64,000 bases of DNA from Malurus cyaneus samueli. Taxonomy: Eukaryota > Chordata > Aves > Passeriformes > Maluridae. The translations under genes and the position numbers were made by a program. Positions 27,163 to 38,960 of this stretch are shown here, in pieces. The notes beneath the pieces are model-generated. The model worked only from the letters and a program-made list of their open reading frames with translations. It made no database searches and was not told where the DNA came from. How positions within the stretch are numbered: position 1 is the stretch's first letter; each line of letters opens with the position of its first letter. The stretch covers positions 41,388,872-41,452,871 of the forward strand of contig CM019216.1 in NCBI GenBank assembly GCA_009741485.1, in the 5' to 3' direction.

Positions 27163-27246
27163 CACCATCTTGTGAGTCAAATCTTGTCACTTCAGCCACA
27201 CCAACTGACAGCACGCTCCCCACTTGACGTGCTACATAGAGACAGT
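27163..27246 (-). CDS. possible minus-strand internal exon, gene unknown
   Basis: A good minus-strand acceptor (TGTCTGATTTGCAG) precedes 84 bases in which only one frame is open. It includes LYVARQVGSVLSVGVAEVTR and leads to GGTG/GTAAAT as donor. Three CpGs are present in this otherwise CpG-poor region. Phases are 1 at both ends, which does not join directly to 26439-26546, so either an exon between them is missed or one of the two is false. Confidence 0.25.
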
Positions 27247-28366
27247 CTGCAAATCAGACAAGTCAGTTTTTATAGATGAGCTACTCCAAAGTTAATGGTA
27301 ATTTGGTTCACGTGTAATCATGGGAAATTATCCTAAAATCAGAAGGCCTGAGTGTGAGGGGAAGTGGTAGAGCATACTCAGTGAGTTCAGTCACAGAGGA
27401 ACACTCAGGTGCTCTTCATGTTGCAGATTTTCATGGTACTGTTCATGAAACCTCTGGCATTTCAGAATGCCCATGAGGGCATGCCCATTATGAGCAAGAT
27501 TCAACTGTGCACAGATTTATGCTTGAAAAAAGGGCTATTAAACTGAGTTGAAAAACAGTGTCAACTAAAGAGACATGTATTTCATCTGCTATTGTTTGAT
27601 ATAATTAGGGGATGGGGAAACAAAAAGGCCTCGGCACATTTAATATATGCTATTATGTCATCTAGTTGCATGTTTGCTTGAGGCTTACTTCATTTGGCCT
27701 GAATATAAACTTGGAAGAACTTCAGGTTCTTTTAATGCTAATGATCTAGTTCCTGCATAGTACAGTCAAATGAAAAAGCTTGACATGGGAAAACTTAAAT
27801 AGCAACAAGAATACACAGTCCTCTTCAAGAAGAATTTCAGCTTCACCCTCTATTAAACTTAACCCAGTGTACAATACTTGTTGACACTGTTTTGCTCTTC
27901 CCCCACACTCTCCTGCTGGTTCTGTAACCTTGTTCCAGCTACTCAGCTGCAGCAGTGCAGGTTACACACATCTCATTACACCTGGATTTTGATAGCAAGT
28001 TGCAAATCCACTAGAGACCAGTTATTTCCTTTCTAGGTGCCAAACTGTTCTATGAAGTCTTATACAAACACCCACTGATCTTTTAAAGAACTATTCTTCT
28101 TTTCCCTTAATGGAAACTTCTAGATGCAAACATTTTCCTCCAAAACTAAAGGTAAATAGGAAACTCACACAAGAAACCAAGGGACACCCAGTTTGGGTTT
28201 GAACCTCCACCAAGAGGTTCTAGCACCATTCAGTCGTAAAGGAAGAATGAACCTACAGTGCCCTCAAGTGTGAGGGGATATGAATTAAAAGAAGTGTGGA
28301 GATCAAGGAAGTGAAATAAAAAGTTCTCAAGCGTTCTCAGGTTCACTGATGAAAAAAGATGCTTAC

Positions 28367-28412
28367 CAGCACATGAGGATAATTGCCCTTATGCATTAAG
28401 ACAGACTGTGTA
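28367..28412 (-). CDS. possible short minus-strand exon, gene unknown
   Basis: The minus strand has a long pyrimidine tract ending in TTTATAG and a donor CTG/GTAAGC. The 46 bases between are open as TQSVLMHKGNYPHVL, with one leading base. They join in phase to 30892-30949 upstream. The signals are good but the segment is too short to be decisive. Confidence 0.2.
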
Positions 28413-29160
28413 CTATAAACATGTGCAAGAAACAAATAACAAAATATCTCCACTTTCAACTGCCTTTTCACATGCTTGTGAGCTGAAAGTTTCACATGTA
28501 TTCTCTGCATAGGAACATGAAGGCAGTTTGGTTATTTAGTGTAGAAGCCTCTAAATAGTATTTTGAGGATCTTAGTGGAAGGCCAAATTTTACACTGTAC
28601 AGAGAAGCACAATGATGTTGAAGACAACATTTCTTCAAGTGTCTGAACCTCTCAGCAAAGATCACACTTCACTCTATTACCCAGGAACACAAAAGCTGTA
28701 TTTACTTAAGTTATTTAGAAATTAATGAGGGTAACACACCTTCACTAGCATTCACAAAACCTGCAGGTCAAGTTGGAAGTCACCTAAATTAGCCAACAGA
28801 CGAAGCAAAGAAGACAGAAGTCCCTTATCAGTCTCATCTCTGACTGTGCTAGAGCTTTCTGCCCACCACAAAAAGGCAACTGCATCTATTCATGACCACA
28901 ACTTCAAGCCCAGAGACTGGAGCTCTCACCTCAGCAGTGAGATCACTTGAACAAGATAGAGGCCAAGTCCAAGTCCCTAATGGGCCCAAGGTGATTCTCT
29001 AAACAAACTTAAGCTGTTTAATGATGGCAACACTGCCAGCACTTCCAACTGCATTAGTCACGCTTTACATGCAATCCTTAAGGTGTTCACAGGCCTAGAA
29101 GTAAAAGCAAAAGCTAGTTCAATTCTATCATCTTGGGAGCCTAGGCATGTATGGGGCTTT

Positions 29161-29250
29161 GAATCACCTCAGGGAGAAAAGCTGCTGAACCCAGAGCCCT
29201 CACTCTTTGGGAATGCTCTAACCACTAAGCTATTACTCAGGAGTGGGAGG
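29161..29250 (-). mobile_element. possible tRNA-derived SINE end, antisense
   Basis: The plus strand carries 'aacccagagccctcactc' followed by 'tgctctaaccactaagct'. Its reverse complement resembles the tRNA-like head of several amniote SINEs (an A-box-like 'TTAGTGGTTAGAGCA'). A second, similar segment lies near 63.42 kb in the same orientation. The body of the element is not identifiable, so the family is not assigned. Confidence 0.35.
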
Positions 29251-30891
29251 GGTAGCTCTGGTTTGTTTTGTGCAAAGCCCATCTGATAGGTCTTCAGTAA
29301 ACATGCTCCAAGAACACCATGTTCTGCAAGCCCTGAGAGGAGACAGAAAGAAACAGTTAATCTCTGGTTCCAGACTGAGCTTACTTGAGCACAGGAGTGG
29401 AACCACTGCCCACTTCCAAACCTGAAACACACTTAAAGCATGGCTGAACAGCTGATGAGGTTCTGCCTAGATGCTTGCTGACTTTAGCTATAGGATTAGA
29501 AGGATCCTGAGTTTTGACGCTCAGAGTTGGGTCATAAACACAAGCTTCCTGAACTCAGCTCCTGTCTTTAAACTGCATAATTGTCTTTCAGTGACTTAGT
29601 GAAAACCAGAACCTTTGTCTTGACAAATAATTATAACACAGGACAGAGGAATCCCCATGTTGGTGGCTGGAAGTGCAGAAATCTGAAAGTACCTTATTCC
29701 ATTTAAAACACATAAACAAAGCCCCAAAACCAACCAATCGAAAAAAAAAAAAAAACAACCACCAGCTGTACTGTAAGTTATTAGGTTTGAAAAGCAAAGC
29801 ATTCTGATGCTAACAACTACCAGAAACTGAGTCCATCTAGATTATTCTAACTTTCAATTTGTAAGTTTACATTCTGCTGTAGAGAGAACCTTTTCCTGTT
29901 AGGGTTATCTTTTCCTACAGTGCCATCTGTTGTAGAACCTCACCTCTTTTATTATTATTATGAATGATACATCTCAAACAAAGCAGGGACTAACTGATCA
30001 ATGAAAATACTGCACAATAAGCTCCATCACAGTCATGACCTCAAAGTATCCCAAGTGGCTGAATTGCCATTACCCTGTAGGAGGCTGTAGGAAACAGTAA
30101 GAAGAAATGGTAGAGTATCACATCCAGGAAACACCTGGAAGATACAAAGCTGTCCAGCTCTTTCAGTTGCATACATGTGGTAAGGGAGTTGAAACAATCT
30201 GAAGAATATTTTCATCTAAGAAGGCAAAGGTCCAGACCCCCTTCTTTCATTAAAAATACCACCTATGTTCTGATGCATTAGACACTGGTAGTAAATCTTT
30301 GGGGACCCATGAAGCCTGTTGGATCACTGCTACAGCAGTTGAAAAAAGCAGAGAACCTTTCCCATTGGATGAGGCCTTGCCATATGGCAGGATAAAAGCT
30401 AAAATGCAGCTAGGAAGCTTCACCATGCAGGACTCCTTTGAGCACACAACAGCAATTCCTGTGTAATGCACCACAGTACAGAGCAAATAATACAGCATCT
30501 GCCAAAGAATTCTACTTTCCACTATCTCTCTTTACAAAAGTGGATGATTAAAAATATTTAAATAGATTTTAGCCTTGACAATGCAATAGTTTTATCTGCT
30601 TGAAACAGAAAAGAAAAAGAAAACACTATCACACAACACATTATTTTACTTAAGATAATACAGTTCAGCAGAAAAATTAATTTTATTGTAGAGCTAGCTT
30701 AAACACATTCATTGGTTAATTTTGTTTAATAGGAACTAAAAAGCCACAAAACACTACATGTCAGCCCTTTCTTCTCCACTAGAATCCACTCTTTTATAGA
30801 ACCTGTTCTGAGAAAGTTGATTAGCTGCCATATGCTAGTTTAAAATTCTTCACTGGTAAGCTCAAAATTAAAGTTAGGAGTTAGGATTTAC

Positions 30892-30949
30892 CTGTTTTCT
30901 AACAGTTTAATTTCCCTCAAGGTCATTTGCAAAGATCCCTTGCTAGATC
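30892..30949 (-). CDS. possible minus-strand internal exon, gene unknown
   Basis: A near-ideal acceptor (GTGTGTTTTCTTTTTCTG then AAG) and donor (ACAG/GTAAAT) on the minus strand enclose 58 bases. The only open frame contains SSKGSLQMTLREIKLLEN. It starts with two bases that complete a codon and ends with two left over, which matches the start of 28367-28412. The family is not recognised. Confidence 0.27.
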
Positions 30950-33342
30950 CTTCAGAAAAAGAAAACACACTGATTATGGCTATTATTTTCACTTAGTACC
31001 TATATTAGTATCTTCTGGCCAGACCGAGGGAAACCTATGCCATGGCCAGCAACAGAAGACACCATCATATATACTCAGGACAGATTTCCTTCACAAACTT
31101 CAGCTTTTTGACCCTAACTCTTTCAATTATTAAAAAATCACTGTAGTTGGGTAGGGGATTTTTTCTGTTGTTTGGCTTTGCGTTTTTTGTTCTTTTTTTT
31201 TAATATGTGGGAATGTATGTTCAGAAGAGGTGAATTCTTGCAGTTAGTGCCTTCTTTCAGTTTTGTTTTTTTAAAGACTATTGATGCAGAGTCCTCATTA
31301 AAACTACAGAGATAAAATTTGGAAAGTTTCAGTTAGAGAGAAACACCTTTGAAATACTGACAATCATGAATTAAAACCAAAATATTCGTGAAACATGAAT
31401 ATACTGGTGAGCATTCATAATTTTTATATTAAAAGTGCTGATTCACCTACTATCACAAAGTTCTTATTCATGCATACTCCTCCCTTTCCTATATCTGTGT
31501 CAATCATCACTACTTTCATATCTTTTAGTCAGTCACATTATTTCTAAAGAAAACTAGCAAGATATCATCACCAACCAAAAAAATACCTAAAAATATGCCC
31601 CACCTCAAAAAGTTTTCATGCTACTATTCTGCAACCAGAAATAGCATGAGAAAACAAGGATAAAAGTTTCATTTTTCAAGAGTTTGAAAGTAATACATCT
31701 CCATTCACATTGATGAAACAAATCAAAAACGGGAAACAAAATATGAGACATGAAGTCTCCCCCAAGTGTTCCTTCACATTAATTACATCTTTCTGGAGTA
31801 GGTGCATGAGCTTAAGTTTATTCCATGTGGAATTCTGTGAAGTATGTACAAGTGAGGAATGTCTATTTACTGTTGTGGTAACTGGCACACCTGATAGCCC
31901 CCAGTGAGCCAATTTAGTCCTGAAAACTCTGCAGCTGCATTAGTATGATATTATATTTAACCTCTCAGATTCTGCTGAAAGGTACACCACAACAAAAACC
32001 AGAGACACTGTGCTTCCAGGCTCCGTAAGGCCCATCCAAAATATGCTTCCTGCAGCTCTCTACTCACAGTGTAACTTCTCAGATTAAGAGACAAGTGTGA
32101 GTGTCAGTGTGGCACAGTGATCACAAACCTTATGGCCACTGAAGCTCCAGGAAACCTGAAACCTGTAAAAGGAGACACACTATGGTTTGTAATAAATGGA
32201 AGTACTAAGAATGTTTTGAATCAGAATCCTGCAGCAACATTTCAAGACGCCTCTGGATAGACCAACACAGCCTCAACCCTGCAACATTCTACCACACAAG
32301 AGCAGTTCTTTTGGCAATTCAGCGCTGCTCTCAGCAATAATAAGCAGTTGTGATTTTGTTCAGGATAATGTCAAAATTGTTTGCAGTACACAACACTTTT
32401 AAGGAGGTATCTGCTGGTTTATTTTTCATCTACAATTTTTAGAACATGTGATGGCATTGATGCAACTACCCTCACTGAAGCAGGTCCCTCCATATGTGAC
32501 AGTAAGTGCCAAAATACTACTGTAAAGACAATAAATATTCCAGTTCAAAATTAAAATGTCAAAAAAACCCTTGAAGAAAAAAAAACACCGAACCCCAAAT
32601 CCATTCACAACAATCTAATTAAACACATGTGTTTAATAGCATAAGTTTCATGTGAATAATGAAAAATTGCTTTGCTCTTGTGGTACAAAAAAAAAATCTG
32701 TCCTAATTCTGTAGCACAACATACTCTTTCCCCCTCTTCAAAAAAGTTCCCAGAAGCTGAACTTTTAAAAAGTCATATAAACATGTACTTCATCCTAGCT
32801 GTCTGAAGTCAACATATTTAGATGTGTTCTAAAAAGAAACAGAATATAAATGCTGAAGGTTACGATTAGGAAAACTATCTTAGCATGTTTCAGTCTTCAC
32901 CAAAATTCTTGTTCAACTCACCTCCATTAATCTAACTGGATTACCACTACACAGGTTCAATCCTTTAACCACCTCATAGGGCCTTCAAAGCTTCCTCACT
33001 ACTTTGGCTTTAATATAGAACACTTTTGGACTGAGGCAAATAAATTTCACAGCATCTGGACAAAAGGAGGTTTTTTCCTAACTTGATGAAGTTTTAAGAC
33101 CTCAGGTACTTATTTCTCAGTGTGACATCTTGTCAACAAAGAGACCTTCAGAACCAAGTTAAGTTTTGAGATGAGGTGGAACAAGTTTCAAATTCCAGTT
33201 TAGTACAGTTCCCAATCACGTTTGAATGAGATACCCATTTATCCATGCTCTAAGATTTTTACTACTTTAAATGAAAACATGAAATTTCTACTGCTTAAGA
33301 AGATCTACTTTGTCTGCTCAACCGCCTTCTCAAGTCACTTAC

Positions 33343-33394
33343 CTGAGAGGTGCAAACCAGAGACTGGAATGTGAGACCTTCATTCTCATAGTTG
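33343..33394 (-). CDS. possible minus-strand internal exon, gene unknown
   Basis: The donor is a perfect CAG/GTAAGT on the minus strand. The acceptor (CACATAGAATAG) is purine-rich and weak. The frame NYENEGLTFQSLVCTSQ is open and begins with one base that would complete the two left over by the strong exon at 57481-57539, giving a continuous reading. That phase match is the reason for listing it. The weak acceptor keeps confidence low. Confidence 0.2.
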
Positions 33395-33689
33395 CTATTC
33401 TATGTGCATTTTTCTTCCTGCCCCATGACTTTCACTCATAAGTGAGGAAGCCTTCCCGTGCAAGCACTTTGCCAAAAGCAGCACATTTACTCAGAAGATT
33501 TTTATTCTGAGACACCAATCAACTTGGTAACAACCAAAAAACCACTGATATTCCAACAAATTCTAAACTTCACTCTCAAACACACCAAAGAACTAATTCG
33601 AATATTGTGGTGCATTGATGCTGGCTTCATGCCAGGTCGCAACCAAAGCTGCTCTATCCCTCCCTTCCTCAGCTAGACAGGGAGACAAA

Positions 33690-34690
33690 ATATAACAAAA
33701 AAAGCACAGGGGTCAAAGTAAGGACAGGGAGAGATCACTTGCTCACCAGTTACCATGACAGGCAAAACAAACTCAATTTGGAGAAATTAATTTAAAATTT
33801 TAACGATCAAATCAGAGTAAGATAATGAGAAATAAAACCAGATTTTCAAACATCTTGTCCCCCCAACCCCACCTTCTTCCTGGGTATAACTTCCCTCACA
33901 GTTTTCTCTACTTCCTCTTCCTAGCGATGCAGGGGAAGAGGGAATGGGGGGTGTGGTCAGATTATTAGACCTTGTCTCTGCCATTCCTTCCGCAGGACGC
34001 AGTTCTCCATGAACTTCTCCAAAGCACGTCCTTCCCATGGGCTGCAGTTCTTCATGAACTGCTCCAGCTTGGGTCCCTTCCAATGGGGCACAGCCCTGCA
34101 GGAACAGACTGCTCCAGCGTGGGTCCCCCACAGGTGACAAGTGCTGCAGTCAAACTCTCTACAGCTCCTGTTCACACAGGGCCACAGATCCTGCCAGGAG
34201 CCTGCTACAGCACAGGCTCCCAGCCTCCTCCAGGCATCCACCTGCTCTGGTGTGAGGTTCTCCACAGGTGGAGGTGGATCTCTGCTCTACTGCAGACCTC
34301 CACTGGGACATTCCACCTCACCATGGGCTGGACCATGGGCTGCAAGGCAAACTCAGCTCCGGTTCCCGAAGCACGACCTCCCCCTCCTTTACTGCCCTTG
34401 CCTGCAGAGCTGTTTTGCATATTCTGATTCCTCAGTTTTCTCACTGCACTTGCTATCATCCAGGGTTTTTTCTCCTTTCTTAAGAAACATTATCCCAGAG
34501 GTATTACCACTGTCACTGACAGACTTGGTCTTGACCAATGACAGGCCCATCTTGGAGCCAACTGGCATCAGTTCCATTGGACACGGCAGAAGTTTTCAGC
34601 AGGCTTCTCATAGAAGTCACCCCTGCAGCTGCCCTGCCACCAAAATCTTGCCATGCAAACCCAATACAAATACAGAGCCAAGGAGGTAAA
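33690..34690. mobile_element. avian LTR-like (ERV-related) repeat with internal degenerate tandem units
   Basis: This kilobase is much more GC-rich than its surroundings. It has the sequence style I associate with an interspersed LTR-type repeat of bird genomes: 'ctgctccagcgtgggtcc', 'gcagttcttcatgaactgct', 'ccaactggcatcagttccat' and an end near 'cttgccatgcaaacccaat'. The middle (about 33.99-34.36 kb) consists of degenerate units of about 45 bp built on 'ctgctccagcgtggg'. The several overlapping open frames (up to 182 codons) are a by-product of this composition and not genes. No reverse transcriptase, gag or env reading frame is present, so this is a solitary LTR or a non-autonomous copy. 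The exact family and orientation are not established. Confidence 0.65.
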
Positions 34691-35639
34691 AATATAAAAT
34701 CCATTCTTTATTAAATAACCTGCCCTACACATTTCCTGGACTTCATTTCCACTACTAGAGAGAAATAAAAAAGATCACTGACAGATCTTTCTAGAGATTT
34801 GGAATTTCCATCAATAATGAGATTATTCCCTTTAGGATGTTCTCCTGCAGATGATGCCAGATTTCCAAATCAGACCATAGTCTGTGAAGAGTCATTATCC
34901 CATCTAATTAAGTGAAGGAAAGCAACTTCCACAAGGACATGGTAACTGTTTCTCTTCTCTATTTATTTATAGTAATCAGATTGTTGCAACAGAATTGTAT
35001 ACAGCATGCCACTTCAGTTCTTTATCATTCTATAATCTTCAGAATAATTAAGAAAGCAAATCACTTCTAAAAAGAAGCTTCCTCTGGCCAGCTCAAAGTC
35101 TCAGGGTTCAACACTTCCCAAACAGAGCTCACTGTTCAGAGCACAAACTATGTAAGAGGTATCACTCATTTTGAAAAGAAAGTAGTTTACAGACTCTATT
35201 ATCCAAATGAAGACTGTCTTTGTTAGAGATGGAGTGCTTGATTTCAGTGAGCATCAGAATCTACTGTTGCATCAGATAAAGGAATTGAGTCTCAAATGAG
35301 AAAATTCTATTATCCCTGGCTTCTGCTACATACAGAAGGAGAAGATTTTTCACATATTATCCCTAATAAAAACATTTCAATCTATTTCGAAATTAATTAT
35401 GCTTTTTTTTTTTTTAATTTAAGAACTTAGAGTTAGTTCTTTGCTAGATTGCCATCCTCTTACATTGTATATACATAATAAAAACTTACAGAACATGCTC
35501 TTTCCAATTTGATTTTCACTTACATTTCTTAGCAGTTTTGGACAACAAAGGAACTCAATGCTTTTTACAAGTTCTATCTAGCTTGATTTTTTAACAAATA
35601 TTCAAGTAGTACTGTAGCTGGATACTCTGCCCTGGAATG

Positions 35640-35706
35640 TGGTCAAGCAACTTGGCCAATGTCCTATTTGCAAAGCTATCAGTGGTGGACTGAGGTCAGG
35701 CCATGT
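35640..35706 (-). mobile_element. possible MIR-like fragment, antisense
   Basis: 'caagcaacttggccaatgtc' followed by 'agctatcagtggtggactga' has the order of the reverse-complemented MIR core (acttgcccaaggtc then agtggcagagct). Only this short core is recognisable. Confidence 0.4.
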
Positions 35707-38700
35707 GCTGGTTTTGGTGTTGAATTATGCTAAAACCAGCCTGGCTAACTAACCCCAAATCAACATCCTGAGAGTGAGGCAAAGATTTGGCAGACAAGCT
35801 GCTAAACTGACCTGGCAGGCATACGACTGGCAGTCAATCACTTTACACTATGAAAGTCCAGAGCACTTTCATATGGTTAGGCTGCTCTAACATATTCCTT
35901 CTTGATACTCCTCAAGGTTGAGACAGAGATCTGCCTGTGACCAATGGTATGGTGAGTTACATCAATCTCTATTTAATTATTCCTTCTTCCCAGCTTTAAT
36001 ATAATTGCTTTGGAATAGTGCACTATCCTACCCTAAACATACACTACTAGTAGTTTTAGCTTTTATACTGGGAAGTAAAGAATTCTGGGGCTAAAACCGG
36101 ATCCAGCCACAACTGCACTCCTCTCTGAGAAGGCATTTAGAAAGCAAGGGGTTCCTTTCTACACTTTGCGGCTCAATGGCAGGACTTCTCACTGTATCCA
36201 CAACAAGTACATAAAGCAAGTATTTTAAAGATTAGCATTCATTTTTTTTGCTGAAGTTTTGAAAACACATGATGATTAACTTGTATGTTTGTTTCTGTTA
36301 CAGAATCAAGAAGGTGACTCCTTACAACTGTCTAAACAGCTACATATGAAAAGAAAAATCTTGCACCAGACCATCACACAGGACAGAACCAGACAGGTTA
36401 TATCAGCAAAGGACAACCTGGGATAAATTTGCACTAAAGCCACAGACTTTCACCAAAACTTACAAGCTTTGACCCTTGCACACCAGATCCCTGACATAAA
36501 CTCTGAGATTATATCTTAGAAGATGCTTCATTCCTCAAAAGCTATCTCCTGAAGTCATCTTTAAAGAAGGAATTTGTCAGTGTGCATCTAAAGAAGTGCT
36601 CAGTTTCCTAGCACAATCAAGAAGGGGTTTAGAAGATAGTATTAAATTCTGATTTTATTCTTTGTTAAGTGCTTTAGTTTTTTTTACCTCAGGGCATTTT
36701 TCCAAGTATTTTTCAGCAGCTATTTTTTGAAGGTACAGGCAGCAAGTCATCTAGTTTCAATGTGAGATTTTCAGCATAACTTTGCAATCATCTCAGCATG
36801 TTTTCATGCACATACATGACGATTTCTTGCTACTGGAAATTACTTTTGAGCCATGTACCCTACCCCAGAGATCTCACATACAAGTACTGTACATCCCCCC
36901 AAAACATATGGACATGTGACACGCACTGCACCGCAGACCTTGGGCTCCAAGAGGACAAACATAGGTGGAAGCCACATATATGGGAAGCATACCACAGCTT
37001 ACCACTACAAAATTAATTTTTGCACTGGAAGCACCATGAAGCAGCCATATTTCCCAGTCTCCTTAGGAATAATGATTTGCATGCCGAATTCAGAGTGTAT
37101 AAACCCAACATTTTTGCAAAGTCTCTTATCATTGTTCACAAACATACAGATATCTCTAAAAAGCAGAAAAAAACACAAACCAGTCTATGCTTCAATCTCA
37201 GGTATTCACTTAATGCACAAGCTACAAAGAGTTAACTACTACCTTTAGAATCTAAAATTAAGATTTTTACATTGTGCAATACAAATAATATCTTCTGCAT
37301 TAAAAAACAGCTTCCATTCCTAGTGAAAACCTTACTCAAAAACTCGAGTCCTTTAACAGAAAGGCCTGACACCAAACAATGAAGGAAAAAGAAGCATCAT
37401 TTGACATTACCAATTTACACATACTCTTCTGACAGATTACAGACAATATCAGCCAAGCAGAGCTGCCACGCTCTGAACAGTTAGAAAAGCAGAACATTAC
37501 AGGCCAAGATATCAATATGCCTTCTAACAGCTAGACAAAATCACTTCTATTTAGCTTATTTTCTGCATCATGGAACAGAACAGTAGCAATAAAAATGTCA
37601 GAATTAAGGTTCTCTTACAGAACACTATACATCAATTTCTAGGTTAATACAAGCAACCATTACTGACAAAACTCTAAAAAATGTAATCTAGGTGAAGTTA
37701 TAAGGTTTCCAAAACCTTTTCTGTAACACAAGTAGGAAGGACAGAACAGATACAAAAAAAGTTACAGCAAATACCAAAAGCAATCTTGTATTAGTAAGGA
37801 CTTATCTTCATAACATGATGAGCTCCAGAAAACATTTTGTGCACAGCAGCTGCCAAATATTTGGAACTGTTAAACTGACATAAGTTTGCACTCGGCACTG
37901 ACTTGAAATTCAGAGAAACAGAAAGTTTATGAAATTTTTTTTCCTCTCCTCAGTCGTTTTTCTGCATGGATAACAGCATGAAACTAGTTTAGAACTAAAA
38001 TTTAAATAAATGGAAAATCCAAACAAACAGTTTAATCTCAGTGGAATGTGCTGTTGGCAAACAGGCTGCATTTAAAGCTAAAAGTTTTGTTGCACCAAAA
38101 CACCAGGAACAGGTTCAGTAACAAGCTGCAATGGAAAAAATCTTTCAGTATAGAGGTTTTCCTCCTCCCAAAACCAAACACCATCCCCCCTCTCCCCCCA
38201 CAAAGAAAACAAAACCAAAAAAAAACCACCCCAAAAGGCACACAGGAAAGGCTTTAGAGTTTTAAATAAGTTCACATTTTCAAGTTTGTTCCTCCTTTGA
38301 ATAAATATATTATTCCATGTTTACTCTCTAGGAGTTGAAGAATCCTTGACAAAAATAGTTTTCGGAAGAAAACTGTTAAAAAACCAATTCAATAGCAAGC
38401 AAGAATATCCCAGGGAGGGAAATTTGGCGAAGAGGTGGTTACACCTTGAGTTTCAAAGCTTAGGGCCACAAAGCCAGTCAGGTATTTAGGCAGATACAGG
38501 ACTTGCCAGGAAAGACCTGCAACCAAGAAAACTATTCATTACTCCAGAAAGCATAAAATAATGAAAAAAAAGTTACAATTTCTAAGTAATTTACTTAGAA
38601 AAAAACCACCACATGTTTTCAGAAGCACTGTGCTTTTCTACAGTACAGTGTCTGAATTGAAAGCAAGTTCTTGCACAGAAGGGACACATTATCAGATTAC

Positions 38701-38940
38701 ATAAGAAGCATCACCTCTATTTTTAAAATACCAGCCCAGTGTATTTTGGGGTAATATTCTTGCACTAGAACACAACACTGGGTGATACTTTTAACCCAAA
38801 ATTACATGAAAGAACAAGCTTGGTTTCTACATAAAGCTGAAGTAAGGAAAATGGTTAATTGTTTACTAGATTTAAATAGAACTAAACCAGTTCACCTTCC
38901 CAAACCAACTCTTGGCAGTAATCTAACCTAAGCGTTCCAG

Positions 38941-38960
38941 AAAAAAAAAAAAAAAAAAAA
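38941..38960. repeat. poly(A) run, 20 bp
   Basis: An uninterrupted 20-base A homopolymer follows 'gcgttccag'. No retroposon body is recognised on its 5' side. Confidence 0.9.

Larger units (their letters stand above)
23523..29160. other. AT-rich non-coding sequence with several possible minus-strand exons
   Basis: No repeat family is recognised. The minus strand carries exon candidates at 24254-24305, 26439-26546, 27163-27246 and 28367-28412, entered separately. A further acceptor at 27.08 kb and an exon-like segment at 27689-27752 do not agree in phase with their neighbours and are listed as rejected. Confidence 0.5.
29251..33689. other. AT-rich non-coding sequence, two possible exons
   Basis: No repeats of known family were recognised. 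The exon candidates at 30892-30949 and 33343-33394 are entered separately. A 90-codon minus-strand frame at 30250-30522 is within chance expectation. Confidence 0.5.

Noticed and set aside
27689..27752. Minus-strand exon-like segment (frame TRSLALKEPEVLPSLYSGQM) with donor AA/GTAAGC
   Set aside because: Its phases disagree with both neighbouring candidates at 28367 and 27163, so I did not enter it as an exon.
33787..34689. Overlapping open frames up to 182 codons on both strands
   Set aside because: They lie inside the GC-rich LTR-like repeat with its tandem units, and match no retroviral or host protein by eye.
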